Part shown: positions 45,869 to 56,140 of the stretch, in pieces | How the letters are laid out: every line of letters starts with the position of its first letter | Numbering within the stretch: position 1 is the stretch's first letter | Assembly: GCF_014647515.1 (NCBI RefSeq) | Contig: NZ_BMPI01000006.1 | Location: 97,323 to 161,322, forward strand | Reading direction: 5' to 3' | Source of the DNA: Dactylosporangium sucinum | GTDB lineage: Bacteria; Actinomycetota; Actinomycetes; Mycobacteriales; Micromonosporaceae | Length of the DNA stretch: 64,000 bases | The notes under the pieces: model-generated | Told to the model about the DNA's origin: nothing | Seen by the model: the letters and a program-made list of their open reading frames with translations, nothing else | The model's database searches: none | Translations under genes and position numbers: made by a program

Positions 45869-46444
45869 TCTTTCCGACCCCGACCTTCCGCCACGACGGC
45901 CCGATCCGCCCGAGCATGACCCGGCCCTGCACGCCCCGGCCGGCACGATCCAGCCCCGCGCGATCCGACCCGGAGCGCTTGGGCTCGGCCGAGCCCGTCT
46001 GGCGCCGCCAGCTCGGTCCCACGTGGCCCGGCCGCCGTCAGGGCGCCAGCCCGGTCCCGCGTGGCCAGCCCGGTCCCGCGTGGCCCAGCCGCCGTCCGGG
46101 CGCCAGCCCGGTCCCGCGCCGCCAGCCCGGTCCCGCGTGGCCCAGCCGCCGTCCGGGGCGCCAGGTCGGTCCGCGTGAGCCTGGCCGCGACGAACAGCGA
46201 GGGGAATTTGCCCTCTTTGCCCATCCGGGGCAGCCGCCCTTCGAGCCGCCTCCATGATCAAGGGAAACTTTTGGCTGTCCCGGGCGACCAGATGCTTCCT
46301 TTGATCATGGAACGGACCCTCGACCGGGCGATGCCGGGGCGTCGGATCGATCAAGATCTGCGTCGGGGCGGAGTTGCGAGGGTCACACGTGGGGAATTGC
46401 CAGTCGGGGCGCGAATCCGGCGGTGAGGGCTACATTCGAGACTT
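45869..46444. other. 576-bp gene-free repeat region between mqnB and mqnD
   Basis: The left part (about 46015-46180) has three imperfect copies of a unit containing CGCGTGGCCCAGCCGCCGTC and GGGCGCCAGCCCGGTCCC. The right part has family A copy 3 (46252-46312). The leaderless promoter of mqnD ends the gap. No protein is supported. Confidence 0.7.
46252..46312. repeat. Family A palindrome, copy 3
   Basis: CCATGATCAAGGGAA (left) and TTCCTTTGATCATGG (right) pair with one mismatch, enclosing ACTTTTGGCTGTCCCGGGCGACCAGATGC. It lies downstream of the degenerate tandem tract, as at 34.4 kb and 55.4 kb. Confidence 0.8.
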
Positions 46445-47263
46445 GTGACGCTTTCGCTCGCTTTCTCGCCGTGCCCGAATGACACCTTCGTCTTTCATGC
46501 GCTCGCGCATGGGAGGGTGCCCGGAGCGCCGCGGTTCGACGTCACCTACGCGGACGTCGACGTCACGAACACGGCCGCGTTGCGCGGGGAGTTCGACCTG
46601 GTGAAGGTCAGCTACGCGGCGCTGCCCTGGCTGCTCGATCAGTACACGCTGCTGCCGTGCGGCGGCGCCCTCGGCCGCGGGTGCGGGCCGCTCGTGCTCG
46701 TCAAGGACCAGTCGATCAAGAGCCTGGCCGGGCGGCGGGTCGCGGTGCCGGGGGACCGTACGACCGCCTATCTGCTGATGCGGCTGTGGTCGGCCGGGGA
46801 GCCGCCGGCGAGCGTCGAGGTGGTGCCGTTCGCGGAGATCATGCCGGCCGTCGCGGCCGGGACGTTCGACGCCGGGCTGGTGATCCACGAGGCGCGGTTC
46901 ACGTACCAGCGGTACGGGCTCCACGCGCTCGCCGACCTCGGCGAGTGGTGGGAGAACGACACCGGGCTGCCGATCCCGCTCGGGGCGATCATCGCCCACC
47001 GCGACCGGGTCGACCCCGAGCAGGCGACCGCCTGGATCAAGGAGTCGGTGCGGCAGGCCTGGGCGGACCCGGCGGCGAGCCGGCAGTACGTGCTGGAGCA
47101 CGCCCAGGAGATGGAGCAGGACGTCGTCGACCAGCACATCAAGCTCTACGTCAACGAGTTCACCGGCTCGCTCGGGCCCGACGGGCACGCGGCCGTGGAC
47201 GCCCTGCTGACGCGGGCGTCGGACGAAGGCCTGGTGCCCGCGACGCCGCTGGTGAAGGCATAG
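46445..47263 (+). CDS. mqnD: 1,4-dihydroxy-6-naphthoate synthase
   Basis: A 272-aa enzyme of the futalosine pathway that converts cyclic dehypoxanthinyl futalosine to 1,4-dihydroxy-6-naphthoate. The N-terminal SPCPNDTFVFHAL (8-20) is diagnostic; VKVSYAALPWLLDQY, GCGPLVLVKDQ and VIHEARFTYQRYGL follow. TACATT (46431-46436) lies 8 nt before the GTG and no ribosome site is visible: probably leaderless. Confidence 0.95.
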   Translation: MTLSLAFSPCPNDTFVFHALAHGRVPGAPRFDVTYADVDVTNTAALRGEFDLVKVSYAALPWLLDQYTLLPCGGALGRGCGPLVLVKDQSIKSLAGRRVAVPGDRTTAYLLMRLWSAGEPPASVEVVPFAEIMPAVAAGTFDAGLVIHEARFTYQRYGLHALADLGEWWENDTGLPIPLGAIIAHRDRVDPEQATAWIKESVRQAWADPAASRQYVLEHAQEMEQDVVDQHIKLYVNEFTGSLGPDGHAAVDALLTRASDEGLVPATPLVKA

Positions 47264-47294
47264 TAGCGCGACATTCCCGGTCAAGACATAACGA

Positions 47295-47318
47295 AGGGCC
47301 CCGCGGAAGCGGGGCCCT
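47295..47318. terminator. Bidirectional terminator between mqnD and the cold-shock gene
   Basis: AGGGCCCCGC (47295-47304), loop GGAA, GCGGGGCCCT (47309-47318). A perfect GC stem between two converging genes, about 30 bp after mqnD and 14 bp after the cold-shock gene. Confidence 0.85.
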
Positions 47319-47331
47319 CATCGAAGCAGGA

Positions 47332-47730
47332 TCAGACCTCCAGCTCCCGCGCCACCAGGTGGACGGCCTCGGCGACCGTGCGGGAGGTCTTGCGGTCCGG
47401 GAAGCGGCCGCGCTGCAGGTCGGGCTGAATCTTCGCCTCCAGCACGCGGATCATGTCCTCGATCAGGCCGTGCAGCTCCTCCGGGGGCCGCCGGTTGGCC
47501 ACCGCGCGGGCCTCCGTCACCGACGGCGGCGCGTCGAGCAGCTTCACCTGCAGCGCCTGGCTGCCCTTGCGGCTCTCGACCACCCCGAACTCGACCCGCT
47601 GGCCGGTCTTGAGCTCACCCACGCCCGACGGCAGGGCCGCCTTGTGCACGAAGACGTCTCCCCCGTCGTCGCTGGTGAGGAACCCGAAACCCTTCTCCTG
47701 GTCGTACCACTTCACTCGACCCGTCGGCAC
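47332..47730 (-). CDS. Two-part cold-shock domain protein (mycobacterial CspB type)
   Basis: A 132-aa protein. The N-terminal cold-shock domain (PTGRVKWYDQEKGFGFLTSDDGGDVFVHKAAL) carries RNP1 KGFGFL and RNP2 VFVHK. A C-terminal helical extension (PPEELHGLIEDMIRVLEAKIQPDLQRGRFPDRKTSRTVAEAVHLVARELEV) is found only in actinobacterial homologues. It binds nucleic acid; the extension's role is unknown. The start is a GTG with a G-rich ribosome site. Confidence 0.9.
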   Translation of the reverse strand: MPTGRVKWYDQEKGFGFLTSDDGGDVFVHKAALPSGVGELKTGQRVEFGVVESRKGSQALQVKLLDAPPSVTEARAVANRRPPEELHGLIEDMIRVLEAKIQPDLQRGRFPDRKTSRTVAEAVHLVARELEV

Positions 47731-47794
47731 GCTGCCCCTGCTCCCCAGTCTCGACCCGTCCCGGCCGCAACGGCGCGGGATGTGCACAACAAGG

Positions 47795-48433
47795 CTAGTC
47801 ACCGCTTCCCGCACGGCCAACCGAGATCATGCGTTGGAGAAATGCCGGAAACGGGTGCAGGTCGGCGAAGACCTCGGTGGCTCCGGCGGCGCGCAACTCG
47901 GCGGCCGAACAGGGGCCCGACGTGACCCCGACGGCGGGAACTCCGGCCAGAACGCCCGCCTGCATGTCGGCCACATGGTCCCCGACGTACACCGAAGCGC
48001 CGATCTCGATCAGAACGGCGGCCTTTTCCGCATGGAATACGTCACCGTAGACGTTATCGACGGGAATGCCCAAATGTGCAAGATGAAGTGACGCCAGCCG
48101 GCCGAGCTTCGACGTGATGACCACGATCCGGCCGCCGGCCGCACGGACCGCGGCGAGCGCCTCGAGCGACCCGGGAAGCGCTACAGCAGGGGCGATGGCG
48201 TGCGACGGATAGAGCGAGCGGTATAGGTCGACGGCCTCCTCGACCCGCTCCGGCGGGAACCACTCGGCCACCTCCTGCCGCAGCGGCGGCCCGAGCCGGC
48301 TCACGGCGAGGTCGGCGTCGACGTGCACACCGGTACTGACGGTAAGCGCCCGCCACGTCGCGGCGATGCCCGGCCGGGTGTCGAGGAGCGTCATGTCGAG
48401 GTCAAAGCCAATGACAACCTGATGTTGAGACAC
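47795..48433 (-). CDS. HAD-superfamily hydrolase
   Basis: A 212-aa phosphatase-like protein: IGFDLDMTLLDTR (nucleophile D11, acid D13), VITSKLGRLASLHLAHLG (motif II Ser/Thr and Lys region) and VYVGDHVADMQAGVLAGV (motif IV). It resembles phosphoglycolate phosphatase (Gph) and pyrophosphatase PpaX proteins. The substrate is unknown. The GTG at 48433 gives a normal start; upstream in-frame codons are possible. Confidence 0.8.
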   Translation of the reverse strand: MSQHQVVIGFDLDMTLLDTRPGIAATWRALTVSTGVHVDADLAVSRLGPPLRQEVAEWFPPERVEEAVDLYRSLYPSHAIAPAVALPGSLEALAAVRAAGGRIVVITSKLGRLASLHLAHLGIPVDNVYGDVFHAEKAAVLIEIGASVYVGDHVADMQAGVLAGVPAVGVTSGPCSAAELRAAGATEVFADLHPFPAFLQRMISVGRAGSGD

Positions 48434-48490
48434 CTTTAAGGATGCCCAGGTCACAGTGGGTACGCCATCGAAATACTCGTGAGTCACGTA

Positions 48491-48520
48491 TTGACGAAGT
48501 GAGACTCTGGCCACTAGCGT
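48491..48520 (+). promoter_or_regulatory. Promoter of the chitinase gene
   Basis: TTGACG (48491-48496) and TAGCGT (48515-48520) have an 18-bp spacer and lie about 50 bp before the start codon. The 19-bp palindrome begins 10 bp after the -10 box, so it covers the transcription start or the first transcribed bases. Confidence 0.7.
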
Positions 48521-48530
48521 CACGAACACT

Positions 48531-48549
48531 TTTAGGAAAGTTTCCTAAA
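48531..48549. promoter_or_regulatory. 19-bp operator TTTAGGAAAGTTTCCTAAA upstream of the chitinase
   Basis: Perfect 9-bp arms around one central base. It sits between the promoter and the ribosome site. The inner GAAAGTTTC resembles ROK/CsnR-type boxes seen before chitosanase and other secreted hydrolase genes, but differs from the DasR site. The regulator is unknown. Confidence 0.75.
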
Positions 48550-48568
48550 GGATCATCCAGGAGACGCG

Positions 48569-50188
<1,620 letters not shown>

Positions 50189-50204
50189 CCCCTAGCACGC
50201 ACGG

Positions 50205-50236
50205 TGAGGGCGGGCCTTCGACAAGGCCCGCCCTCA
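50205..50236 (+). terminator. Terminator of the chitinase gene
   Basis: TGAGGGCGGGCCTT (50205-50218) and AAGGCCCGCCCTCA (50223-50236) form a perfect 14-bp stem with loop CGAC, 16 bp after the stop. Confidence 0.9.
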
Positions 50237-50270
50237 TTCGTCGTCCGGGCCGGTTAGCGTATGAGGCGAG

Positions 50271-52634
50271 ATGACGAGTTCGCTTGCCGACCATTTACGC
50301 GCCCTGCCCGACGAGGGGCTGATGGCGCTCATCCGCCTGCGCCCCGATCTGGTCATCCCGCCGCCGTCGGACTTCTCGGCGCTCGCGCACCGCGCCCAGT
50401 CGCGCGTGGCCGTCGCGCGGGCCCTCGACGGGCTCGACACGTTCACCCTCGAGATTCTGGACGCGCTGCGGTACACCCGCGTGGGCCACACCAGCTCGGT
50501 CGAGGCCGTCCTCGCCCTGACCGCCCCGGCCGGGGTGGAGGCCGCGCGGGTCCGCGCCGCCATCGACCTGCTGCGCTCCTACGCCGTGGCCTACGGGCCG
50601 GACCCGGCCGTGCGGATCGTGGGAGCGGTCGACGAGGTGTGCTCGCCGTACCCCCTGGGCCTCGGACGGCCGGCCGAGCAGCTCGACCCGATGGCCGGCG
50701 CGCTGGTCAGCGACGCCGCCGGGCTGCGCCGGACGCTGCTCGCCGCGCCGCCCGCCGCCCGCGCCGTGCTCGACCGCCTCGCGGCCGGGCCGCCGGTCGG
50801 CACCGTGACCCCGGCGAGCCTGGAGCCCGGCTCGGACTCGCCGGTGCGCTGGCTGGTCGACCGGCACCTGCTGGTCTCCGTCGGGCGCGACGCCGTCGAG
50901 CTGCCGGTCGAGATCTCCCTGGTGCTGCGGCGCGACGCCGGCCCGCTCGGCCAGCTGCACCCCGACCCGCCGCCGATGGAGGCGCCGCAGCGCGACCCCG
51001 CCCAGGTCGACCGGGCGGGCGCCGGCCAGGTGCTGGAGCTCGTCCGCAACGCCGAGGCGCTGGTCGAGACGATCGGGGCCGAGCCACCCGCCGTGCTGCG
51101 GTCCGGTGGACTCGGGATTCGGGAGCTCCGGCGGTACTCCAAGACGGTGGGCGTCGACGAACAGTCCACGGCACTCCTGGTGGAGATCGTCACCGCCGCC
51201 GGACTGCTGGGCGAGGAGATCGTCGACACCAAGCGGGTGGAGAGCGTCTTCCTGCCGACGATCGCGTACGACGCCTGGCGGGCCATGGGCATCGCCGCCC
51301 GCTGGCACCGGCTGGCGGTCACCTGGCTGACCATGACCCGCGCGGCGTCGCTGGTCGGGCAGCGCGACGACCGCGATCGCCCGATCAACGCGCTCGCGCC
51401 CGAACTGTCCCGGCCCGGGGCGCCGGCCCAGCGCCGCGCCGCCCTGCAGGTGCTGGCCGACCTGCCGCCGGGCGCGACCGCGGCGCGGGCCGATGTCGTC
51501 GAGGTGCTCGCCTGGCGGGCGCCCCGGCGGATCACCCGGGGCGTGTCGGCGGGTGTGGAGGCGAGCCTGGCCGAGGCCGCGTTCGTCGGGCTGACCGGCT
51601 TCGACGGGCTCACCACCTACGGCCGGCTGCTGCTGGAGGAGCTGGCCAGCGACGTCGTCGACGCCGACGACCCGCTCGGCCTCAACTCGCCCGAGGGCAT
51701 AGCGCTCATCGGCTCGGCGGCGCTGCTCGACACGCTGCTGCCGGCGCCCGTCGACCACGTGCTGCTGCAGGCCGACCTCTCCGTCATCGTGCCCGGGCCG
51801 CCCGAGCCCGGGCTCGGCGCCGAGCTGGAGCTGCTGGGCACCCAGGAGTCGGCCAGCGTCTACCGGATCACGGCCGACACCGTGCGGCGCAGCCTGGACG
51901 CCGGCTACTCGGCCGCCGACCTGCACGCGCTGCTGGCTCGCCGGTCCCGCACGCCGGTCCCGCAGACCCTGACGTACCTCATCGACGACATGGCCCGCAA
52001 GCACGGCGGGATGCGCGTGGGATCGGCCAACTCCTACGTGCGCAGCGACGACGAGTCGCTGATCGCCGAGGTGCTCGCCGACCGGCGGCTGCAGCCGCTC
52101 AACCTGCGCCGGCTGGCGCCGAGCGTGCTGACCAGCCGGCACACCCCGCAACGGCTGCTGGAGGCGCTGCGGGAGGCCGGGTACCCGCCCGTCCAGGAGG
52201 ACGCGACGGGTGCGGCGGTGCTCGCCCGGCCGAAGGTGCGCCGGGGTCCGCCGCGGCCGACCTGGGCGTACCGTGGCGTCGAAGATCCGGCGGCCGGCGT
52301 GCGCCTGTCGACCCCGCGGCTCGCCGGGGTGATCGAGCAGATCCGCCGGGGCGACGCGGCGGCGCGGGTGGCCCGGCGCGCGCCGGTGACCGTCCGCGCG
52401 AACGGCGCGGCGACCGCCTCCCACACGGAGGCGCTGGAGGTGCTGCAGCAGGCGCTGCGGGACAAGACGCGGGTCTGGGTGGGGTACATCGACGCCCATG
52501 GAGCAACGGCCTCGCGCCTGGTGCGGCCGGTGTCGATGGGCTCCGGCTACCTGCGGGCGGAGGACGAGCGGACCGAGATGCTCCACACGTTCGCGCTGCA
52601 CCGCATCACGGCGGCGGTGCCGGAGGAGGGCTGA
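50271..52634 (+). CDS. Large XPB-helicase-associated (Helicase_C_3/WYL-like) protein
   Basis: A 787-aa protein. The N-terminal half (LADHLRALPDEGLMALIRLRPDLVIPPPSDFSALAHRAQSR) is the winged-helix region typical of proteins encoded next to actinobacterial XPB helicases. The central part holds LLQADLSVIVPGPPEPGLGAELELLGTQESASVYRIT (Helicase_C_3). The C-terminus resembles a WYL-type domain (WVGYIDAHGATASRLVRPVSM, TFALHRITAAV). A repair or nucleic-acid role with the helicase downstream is inferred. A -10-like TAGCGT (50255-50260) lies 10 nt before the ATG. Confidence 0.85.
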   Translation: MTSSLADHLRALPDEGLMALIRLRPDLVIPPPSDFSALAHRAQSRVAVARALDGLDTFTLEILDALRYTRVGHTSSVEAVLALTAPAGVEAARVRAAIDLLRSYAVAYGPDPAVRIVGAVDEVCSPYPLGLGRPAEQLDPMAGALVSDAAGLRRTLLAAPPAARAVLDRLAAGPPVGTVTPASLEPGSDSPVRWLVDRHLLVSVGRDAVELPVEISLVLRRDAGPLGQLHPDPPPMEAPQRDPAQVDRAGAGQVLELVRNAEALVETIGAEPPAVLRSGGLGIRELRRYSKTVGVDEQSTALLVEIVTAAGLLGEEIVDTKRVESVFLPTIAYDAWRAMGIAARWHRLAVTWLTMTRAASLVGQRDDRDRPINALAPELSRPGAPAQRRAALQVLADLPPGATAARADVVEVLAWRAPRRITRGVSAGVEASLAEAAFVGLTGFDGLTTYGRLLLEELASDVVDADDPLGLNSPEGIALIGSAALLDTLLPAPVDHVLLQADLSVIVPGPPEPGLGAELELLGTQESASVYRITADTVRRSLDAGYSAADLHALLARRSRTPVPQTLTYLIDDMARKHGGMRVGSANSYVRSDDESLIAEVLADRRLQPLNLRRLAPSVLTSRHTPQRLLEALREAGYPPVQEDATGAAVLARPKVRRGPPRPTWAYRGVEDPAAGVRLSTPRLAGVIEQIRRGDAAARVARRAPVTVRANGAATASHTEALEVLQQALRDKTRVWVGYIDAHGATASRLVRPVSMGSGYLRAEDERTEMLHTFALHRITAAVPEEG

Positions 52635-52655
52635 CCCCTCGCTTGTTCGTCGGTC

Positions 52656-52850
52656 CTATTTGTCGGTACCGCCACGGCGGATCGCGCCGATCACGGACAT
52701 GACGATCATGGCGATCAGGATGGCGCCGAGGGACTCGCTGACGGCCGTCTGGACGTCGGTGTGGGCGACCTGCGAGGAGAGCAGGAACCAGCCGACCGCC
52801 ACGGTGAGGGCGGCGAACCCGCCGAACGCCAAGGTCACGCGGGGACCCAT
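52656..52850 (-). CDS. Small two-helix membrane protein
   Basis: A 64-aa protein with two membrane segments (LAFGGFAALTVAVGWFLL and LGAILIAMIVMSVIGAI) and a short charged C-terminus. No family is recognised with confidence. The ATG at 52850 is chosen because TAAACT ends 7 nt upstream, a leaderless arrangement; a longer frame would start inside the 24-bp tandem repeat and encode low-complexity sequence. Confidence 0.6.
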   Translation of the reverse strand: MGPRVTLAFGGFAALTVAVGWFLLSSQVAHTDVQTAVSESLGAILIAMIVMSVIGAIRRGGTDK

Positions 52851-53238
52851 GTCGGCCAGTTTACGGCTTCCGCGGCCCTTGCGGCCGTGCCCTTCCGCGG
52901 CCCTTGCGGCCGTGCCTTTCACAGCCCTTGCGGCCGCGCCCGTCCGCAGCCCTTGCGGCCGTGCCTTCCACGGCCTTTTCTGCCGTGCCGTTCCACGGCC
53001 CTTGCGGCCGTGCCTTCCACGGCTCTTGCTGCCGGACCTCCTACGGTCCGGATCGGACGACGCGCCCGCCCCCGATGCGACGACCGGCGGCGCTCGGGCC
53101 GCTCGGTCCGAACGCGCACGCCCGGCTTCCGTTCGATGGCCACGTGGCCATCAATACCCTTGACGCGGCTCGCCGGGGCTCCGGTTGCATCGTCCCGATA
53201 TCTGGGAACTGTCGGGGGTGCGTGCGACACTGGGTGCC
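52851..53238. other. 388-bp gene-free stretch upstream of the XPB helicase gene
   Basis: The left half is the 24-bp tandem array. The right half (53040-53238) holds nothing recognisable apart from the probable promoter of the helicase gene. Open frames across it are GC artefacts. Confidence 0.6.
52867..53037. repeat. Tandem array, seven 24-25-bp units (CCTTGCGGCCGTGCCTTCCACGG type)
   Basis: Seven imperfect head-to-tail units, each with CCCTTGCGGCCGTGC and a variable CTTCCACGG or CTTCCGCGG part; each unit can form a short GCGGCC/CCGTGG hairpin. It starts right at the promoter of the small membrane protein. Confidence 0.8.
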
Positions 53239-54891
53239 GTGCCAGAAGGTCCACTGATCGTCCAGTCCGACAAGACCCTGCTGCTCGAGGTCGACCACCC
53301 GGACGCGCTCGCGTGCCGCATGGCGATCGCTCCGTTCGCCGAGCTCGAGCGCTCGCCGGAGCACGTCCACACCTATCGGCTGACCCCGCTCGGCCTGTGG
53401 AACGCACGCGCCGCCGGCCACGACGCCGAGGGCGTGGTCGACGCGCTGCTGCGCTTCTCGCGCTATCCGGTGCCGCACGCGCTGCTGGTTGACATCGCCG
53501 AGACGATGGACCGCTATGGGCGCCTCCAGCTGCTCAACGACCCCGTCCACGGCCTCGTCCTGCGGGCGCTCGACCGGGCCGTGCTGGTCGAGGTGGCCAA
53601 GAGCAAGAAGCTGGCCGGCATGCTCGGCGCGCACATCGACTCCGACACGGTGATCGTGCACGCCTCCGAGCGCGGCCGGCTCAAGCAGGCCCTGCTGAAG
53701 CTGGGCTGGCCGGCCGAGGACTTCGCCGGTTACGTCGACGGCGAGGCGCACGCGATCGACCTGGCCGAGGACGGCTGGGCCCTGCGGTCCTACCAGCGCG
53801 AGGCCGTCGACTCGTTCTGGGCCGGCGGCTCGGGCGTCGTCGTGCTCCCGTGCGGCGCCGGCAAGACGCTCGTCGGCGCGGCCGCGATGGCCGAGGCGAA
53901 GGCCACCACGCTGATCCTGGTGACCAACACGGTCGCCGGCCGGCAGTGGAAGCGCGAGCTGATCGCCCGCACGAGCCTCACCGAGGAGGAGATCGGCGAG
54001 TATTCCGGGGAGCGCAAGGAGATCCGTCCGGTCACCATCGCGACCTACCAGGTGCTCACGACCCGCCGCGGCGGCGTGTTCCCGCACCTCGACCTGTTCG
54101 GCGCCCGCGACTGGGGCCTGATCGTCTACGACGAGGTCCACCTGCTGCCCGCGCCGATCTTCCGCTTCACCGCCGACCTGCAGGCCCGCCGCCGCCTCGG
54201 CCTGACCGCCACCCTGGTCCGCGAGGACGGCCGCGAGGGCGACGTGTTCTCCCTGATCGGCCCGAAGCGCTACGACGCGCCGTGGAAGGACATCGAGTCC
54301 CAGGGCTGGATCGCGCCGGCCGAGTGCGTCGAGGTCCGCGTGACGCTGACCGACACCGAGCGGATGGCCTATGCGGTGGCCGAGCCCGAGGAGCGTTACC
54401 GCGTGGCCGCGACCGCCCGCACCAAGCTCCCCGTGGTCCGCGCCCTGGTCGACCGCCACAAGGGCGAGCAGATCCTGGTGATCGGGGGGTATATCGACCA
54501 GCTCCACCACCTGGGCGAGTTCCTCGACGCCCCGATCGTGCAGGGCGCGACGACCAACAAGGAGCGCGAGCGCCTCTTCGACGAGTTCCGCTCGGGCGCC
54601 CTGAAGACCCTGGTCATCTCCCGCGTCGGCAACTTCTCCATCGACCTGCCGGAGGCCGCCGTGGCCATCCAGGTCTCGGGCAGCTTCGGCTCCCGCCAGG
54701 AGGAGGCCCAACGCCTGGGGCGCGTCCTGCGCCCGAAGGCCGACAAGCGCCAGGCCCACTTCTACACGGTGGTGGCCCGCGACACGATCGACACCGAGTA
54801 TGCCGCGCACCGCCAACGCTTCCTGGCCGAGCAGGGCTACGCGTACACCATCACCGACGCCGACGACATCCTCCGCCAGGTGACGGACTAG
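53239..54891 (+). CDS. XPB/Ssl2-type DNA repair helicase
   Basis: A 550-aa superfamily 2 helicase, the length typical of bacterial XPB. Walker A is PCGAGKT (204-210), motif II DEVH (298-301), the XPB-specific RED box LVREDGREGD, and motif VI QEEAQRLGRVLRPK. The first 170 residues are the damage-recognition-like domain (GPLIVQSDKTLLLEVDHPDA). Mycobacterial XPB unwinds DNA 3'-5' with ATP. The GTG at 53239 gives the family N-terminus; a GACACT box ends 7 nt upstream. Confidence 0.94.
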   Translation: MPEGPLIVQSDKTLLLEVDHPDALACRMAIAPFAELERSPEHVHTYRLTPLGLWNARAAGHDAEGVVDALLRFSRYPVPHALLVDIAETMDRYGRLQLLNDPVHGLVLRALDRAVLVEVAKSKKLAGMLGAHIDSDTVIVHASERGRLKQALLKLGWPAEDFAGYVDGEAHAIDLAEDGWALRSYQREAVDSFWAGGSGVVVLPCGAGKTLVGAAAMAEAKATTLILVTNTVAGRQWKRELIARTSLTEEEIGEYSGERKEIRPVTIATYQVLTTRRGGVFPHLDLFGARDWGLIVYDEVHLLPAPIFRFTADLQARRRLGLTATLVREDGREGDVFSLIGPKRYDAPWKDIESQGWIAPAECVEVRVTLTDTERMAYAVAEPEERYRVAATARTKLPVVRALVDRHKGEQILVIGGYIDQLHHLGEFLDAPIVQGATTNKERERLFDEFRSGALKTLVISRVGNFSIDLPEAAVAIQVSGSFGSRQEEAQRLGRVLRPKADKRQAHFYTVVARDTIDTEYAAHRQRFLAEQGYAYTITDADDILRQVTD

Positions 54892-55071
54892 CTCCCCCGC
54901 CGCCGCTCAGGACCCCCGGCCGGGAGCTGCGCGGGCCGGGCTGGGGGCTGCGCGGGCGGGAGCCACTCAGGGCCCCGGGCCGGGAGGGTGCGCGGGCCCC
55001 GGGCGGGCCTGGGGCCACGCTGGCTGGGGGCTGCGCTGGCTGGGGGCCGCTCAGGACCGCCGGCCGGGAGG

Positions 55072-55135
55072 TGCGCGGGCCAAGAGGTGCGCGGGCCAAG
55101 AGGTGCGCGGGCCAAGAGGTGCGCGGGCCAGGCCG
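55072..55135. repeat. 16-bp tandem repeat, four units (GAGGTGCGCGGGCCAA)
   Basis: Four nearly identical head-to-tail units. The regular 16-bp period and near identity suggest recent slippage inside an older degenerate GC-rich tract. Confidence 0.8.
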
Positions 55136-55420
55136 GGAGCGGCTCGGGGCTCGGGTGTGCTCGGAAGCTCGTGCAGGGACGGGGCCGCGAGACCGGAGCC
55201 GCTGTGGGATGGAGGCGTGCGCGGGGGTCGGGTGCTCGCGGAGAGTTGGGCCTGCGGAACCGGGCCACGCGAGACCCGGGGCCGAGCGAGACCGGGGCCG
55301 AGCGAGACCAGGGCATTCGGACGGTGGGGCCACGCGAGACCCGGGGCCGAGCGGGACCAGGGAGTTCGGACGGTGGGCTGGGAGCTGGTGCAGGCTCGGG
55401 CTCGGGCGCCGCGGGCCTGC

Positions 55421-55482
55421 CCATGATCAAGGGAAACTTCTGGCTGCCCCAGGCCGGCCATTTCGTTCCCTTGATCATGGGG
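55421..55482. repeat. Family A palindrome, copy 4 (16-bp perfect arms)
   Basis: CCCATGATCAAGGGAA and TTCCCTTGATCATGGG are exact complements around ACTTCTGGCTGCCCCAGGCC and GGCCATTTCG. It lies between the converging XPB helicase and tetR genes at the end of the repeat tract. Confidence 0.85.
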
Positions 55483-55558
55483 TGACGCCTTGCACGCGGC
55501 CCGCGCATAAGGTCGCATTTCGGATAAGGCCGGCGAAGCGTACGCAAAGCGTGCGTCG

Positions 55559-56140
55559 TCACGGGCCGTCGGAGATCACCGACAGCGCCTCGTCCATCGC
55601 GGCCAGGACGTCCATCTGGCCGTCGCGGTGCACCCAGTCGATCATGGCGTTGATGATCGCGCCCACGCAGGCGCCCACGAACGCCCTGGCTCGGAAGTCG
55701 TCCGGCGGGCGGCCCAGTCGTTCGGCCAGCGGGGCGGCCAGCACCGCGATCGAGGCCTGCATGTTGTCCAGGGCTCGCATCCGCAGGGCCGGGACCGTGA
55801 AGGAGAGCTTGGACCGGGCCAGCACCTGGTCGACCTCCTCCTGGCTGATCGTCGAGAAGGCCGACAGGAACGAGTGGCGGACGACCTCCAGCGGCGTGAA
55901 CTCGGGCGGGGCGGTGCGGATGGCCTCGATCATCAGGTCGTCGTAGCGGTCCTGGATGACGACGTCTTCCTTGGTCTTGAAGTAGCGGAAGAACGTGCTC
56001 GGGGAGATCTCCGCCGCCTCCGCGATCTGCTCCACCGTGGTCGCGTCATAGCCCTGCTGGGCGAACAGGCGCACCGCGTGCTCCTGAATCGCCCAGCGGG
56101 TCTTCTGCTTCTTGCGTTCACGCAACCCGGGTGAGCTCAT
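55559..56140 (-). CDS. TetR-family regulator
   Basis: A 193-aa repressor. GLRERKKQKTRWAIQEHAVRLFAQQGYDATTVEQIAEAAEISPSTFFRYFKTKEDVV is a complete TetR DNA-binding domain. The C-terminal ligand domain is of the type paired with drug exporters. The ATG at 56140 lies inside the end of the upstream exporter gene (23-bp overlap), so both are cotranscribed and the regulator is second in the operon. Confidence 0.88.
   Translation of the reverse strand: MSSPGLRERKKQKTRWAIQEHAVRLFAQQGYDATTVEQIAEAAEISPSTFFRYFKTKEDVVIQDRYDDLMIEAIRTAPPEFTPLEVVRHSFLSAFSTISQEEVDQVLARSKLSFTVPALRMRALDNMQASIAVLAAPLAERLGRPPDDFRARAFVGACVGAIINAMIDWVHRDGQMDVLAAMDEALSVISDGP

Larger units (their letters stand above)
54892..55558. 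other. 667-bp gene-free repeat region between the XPB helicase and tetR genes
   Basis: Three kinds of sequence are present: degenerate GGGCCGGGAGCTGCGCGGGC-like repeats (54905-55070); the 16-bp array (55072-55135); near-duplicated blocks at about 55262-55375 containing GAGACCCGGGGCCGAGCG and GGACCAGGGAGTTCGGACGG; then family A copy 4. No protein is supported on either strand. Confidence 0.7.

Noticed and set aside
50295..52601. 768-codon minus-strand frame
   Set aside because: Shadow of the helicase-associated protein; composition is Arg/Gly/Gln-rich without motifs.
52867..53037. Possible CRISPR array
   Set aside because: Contiguous 24-bp units with no spacers.
53041..54816. 591-codon minus-strand frame
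   Set aside because: Antisense shadow of the XPB helicase.
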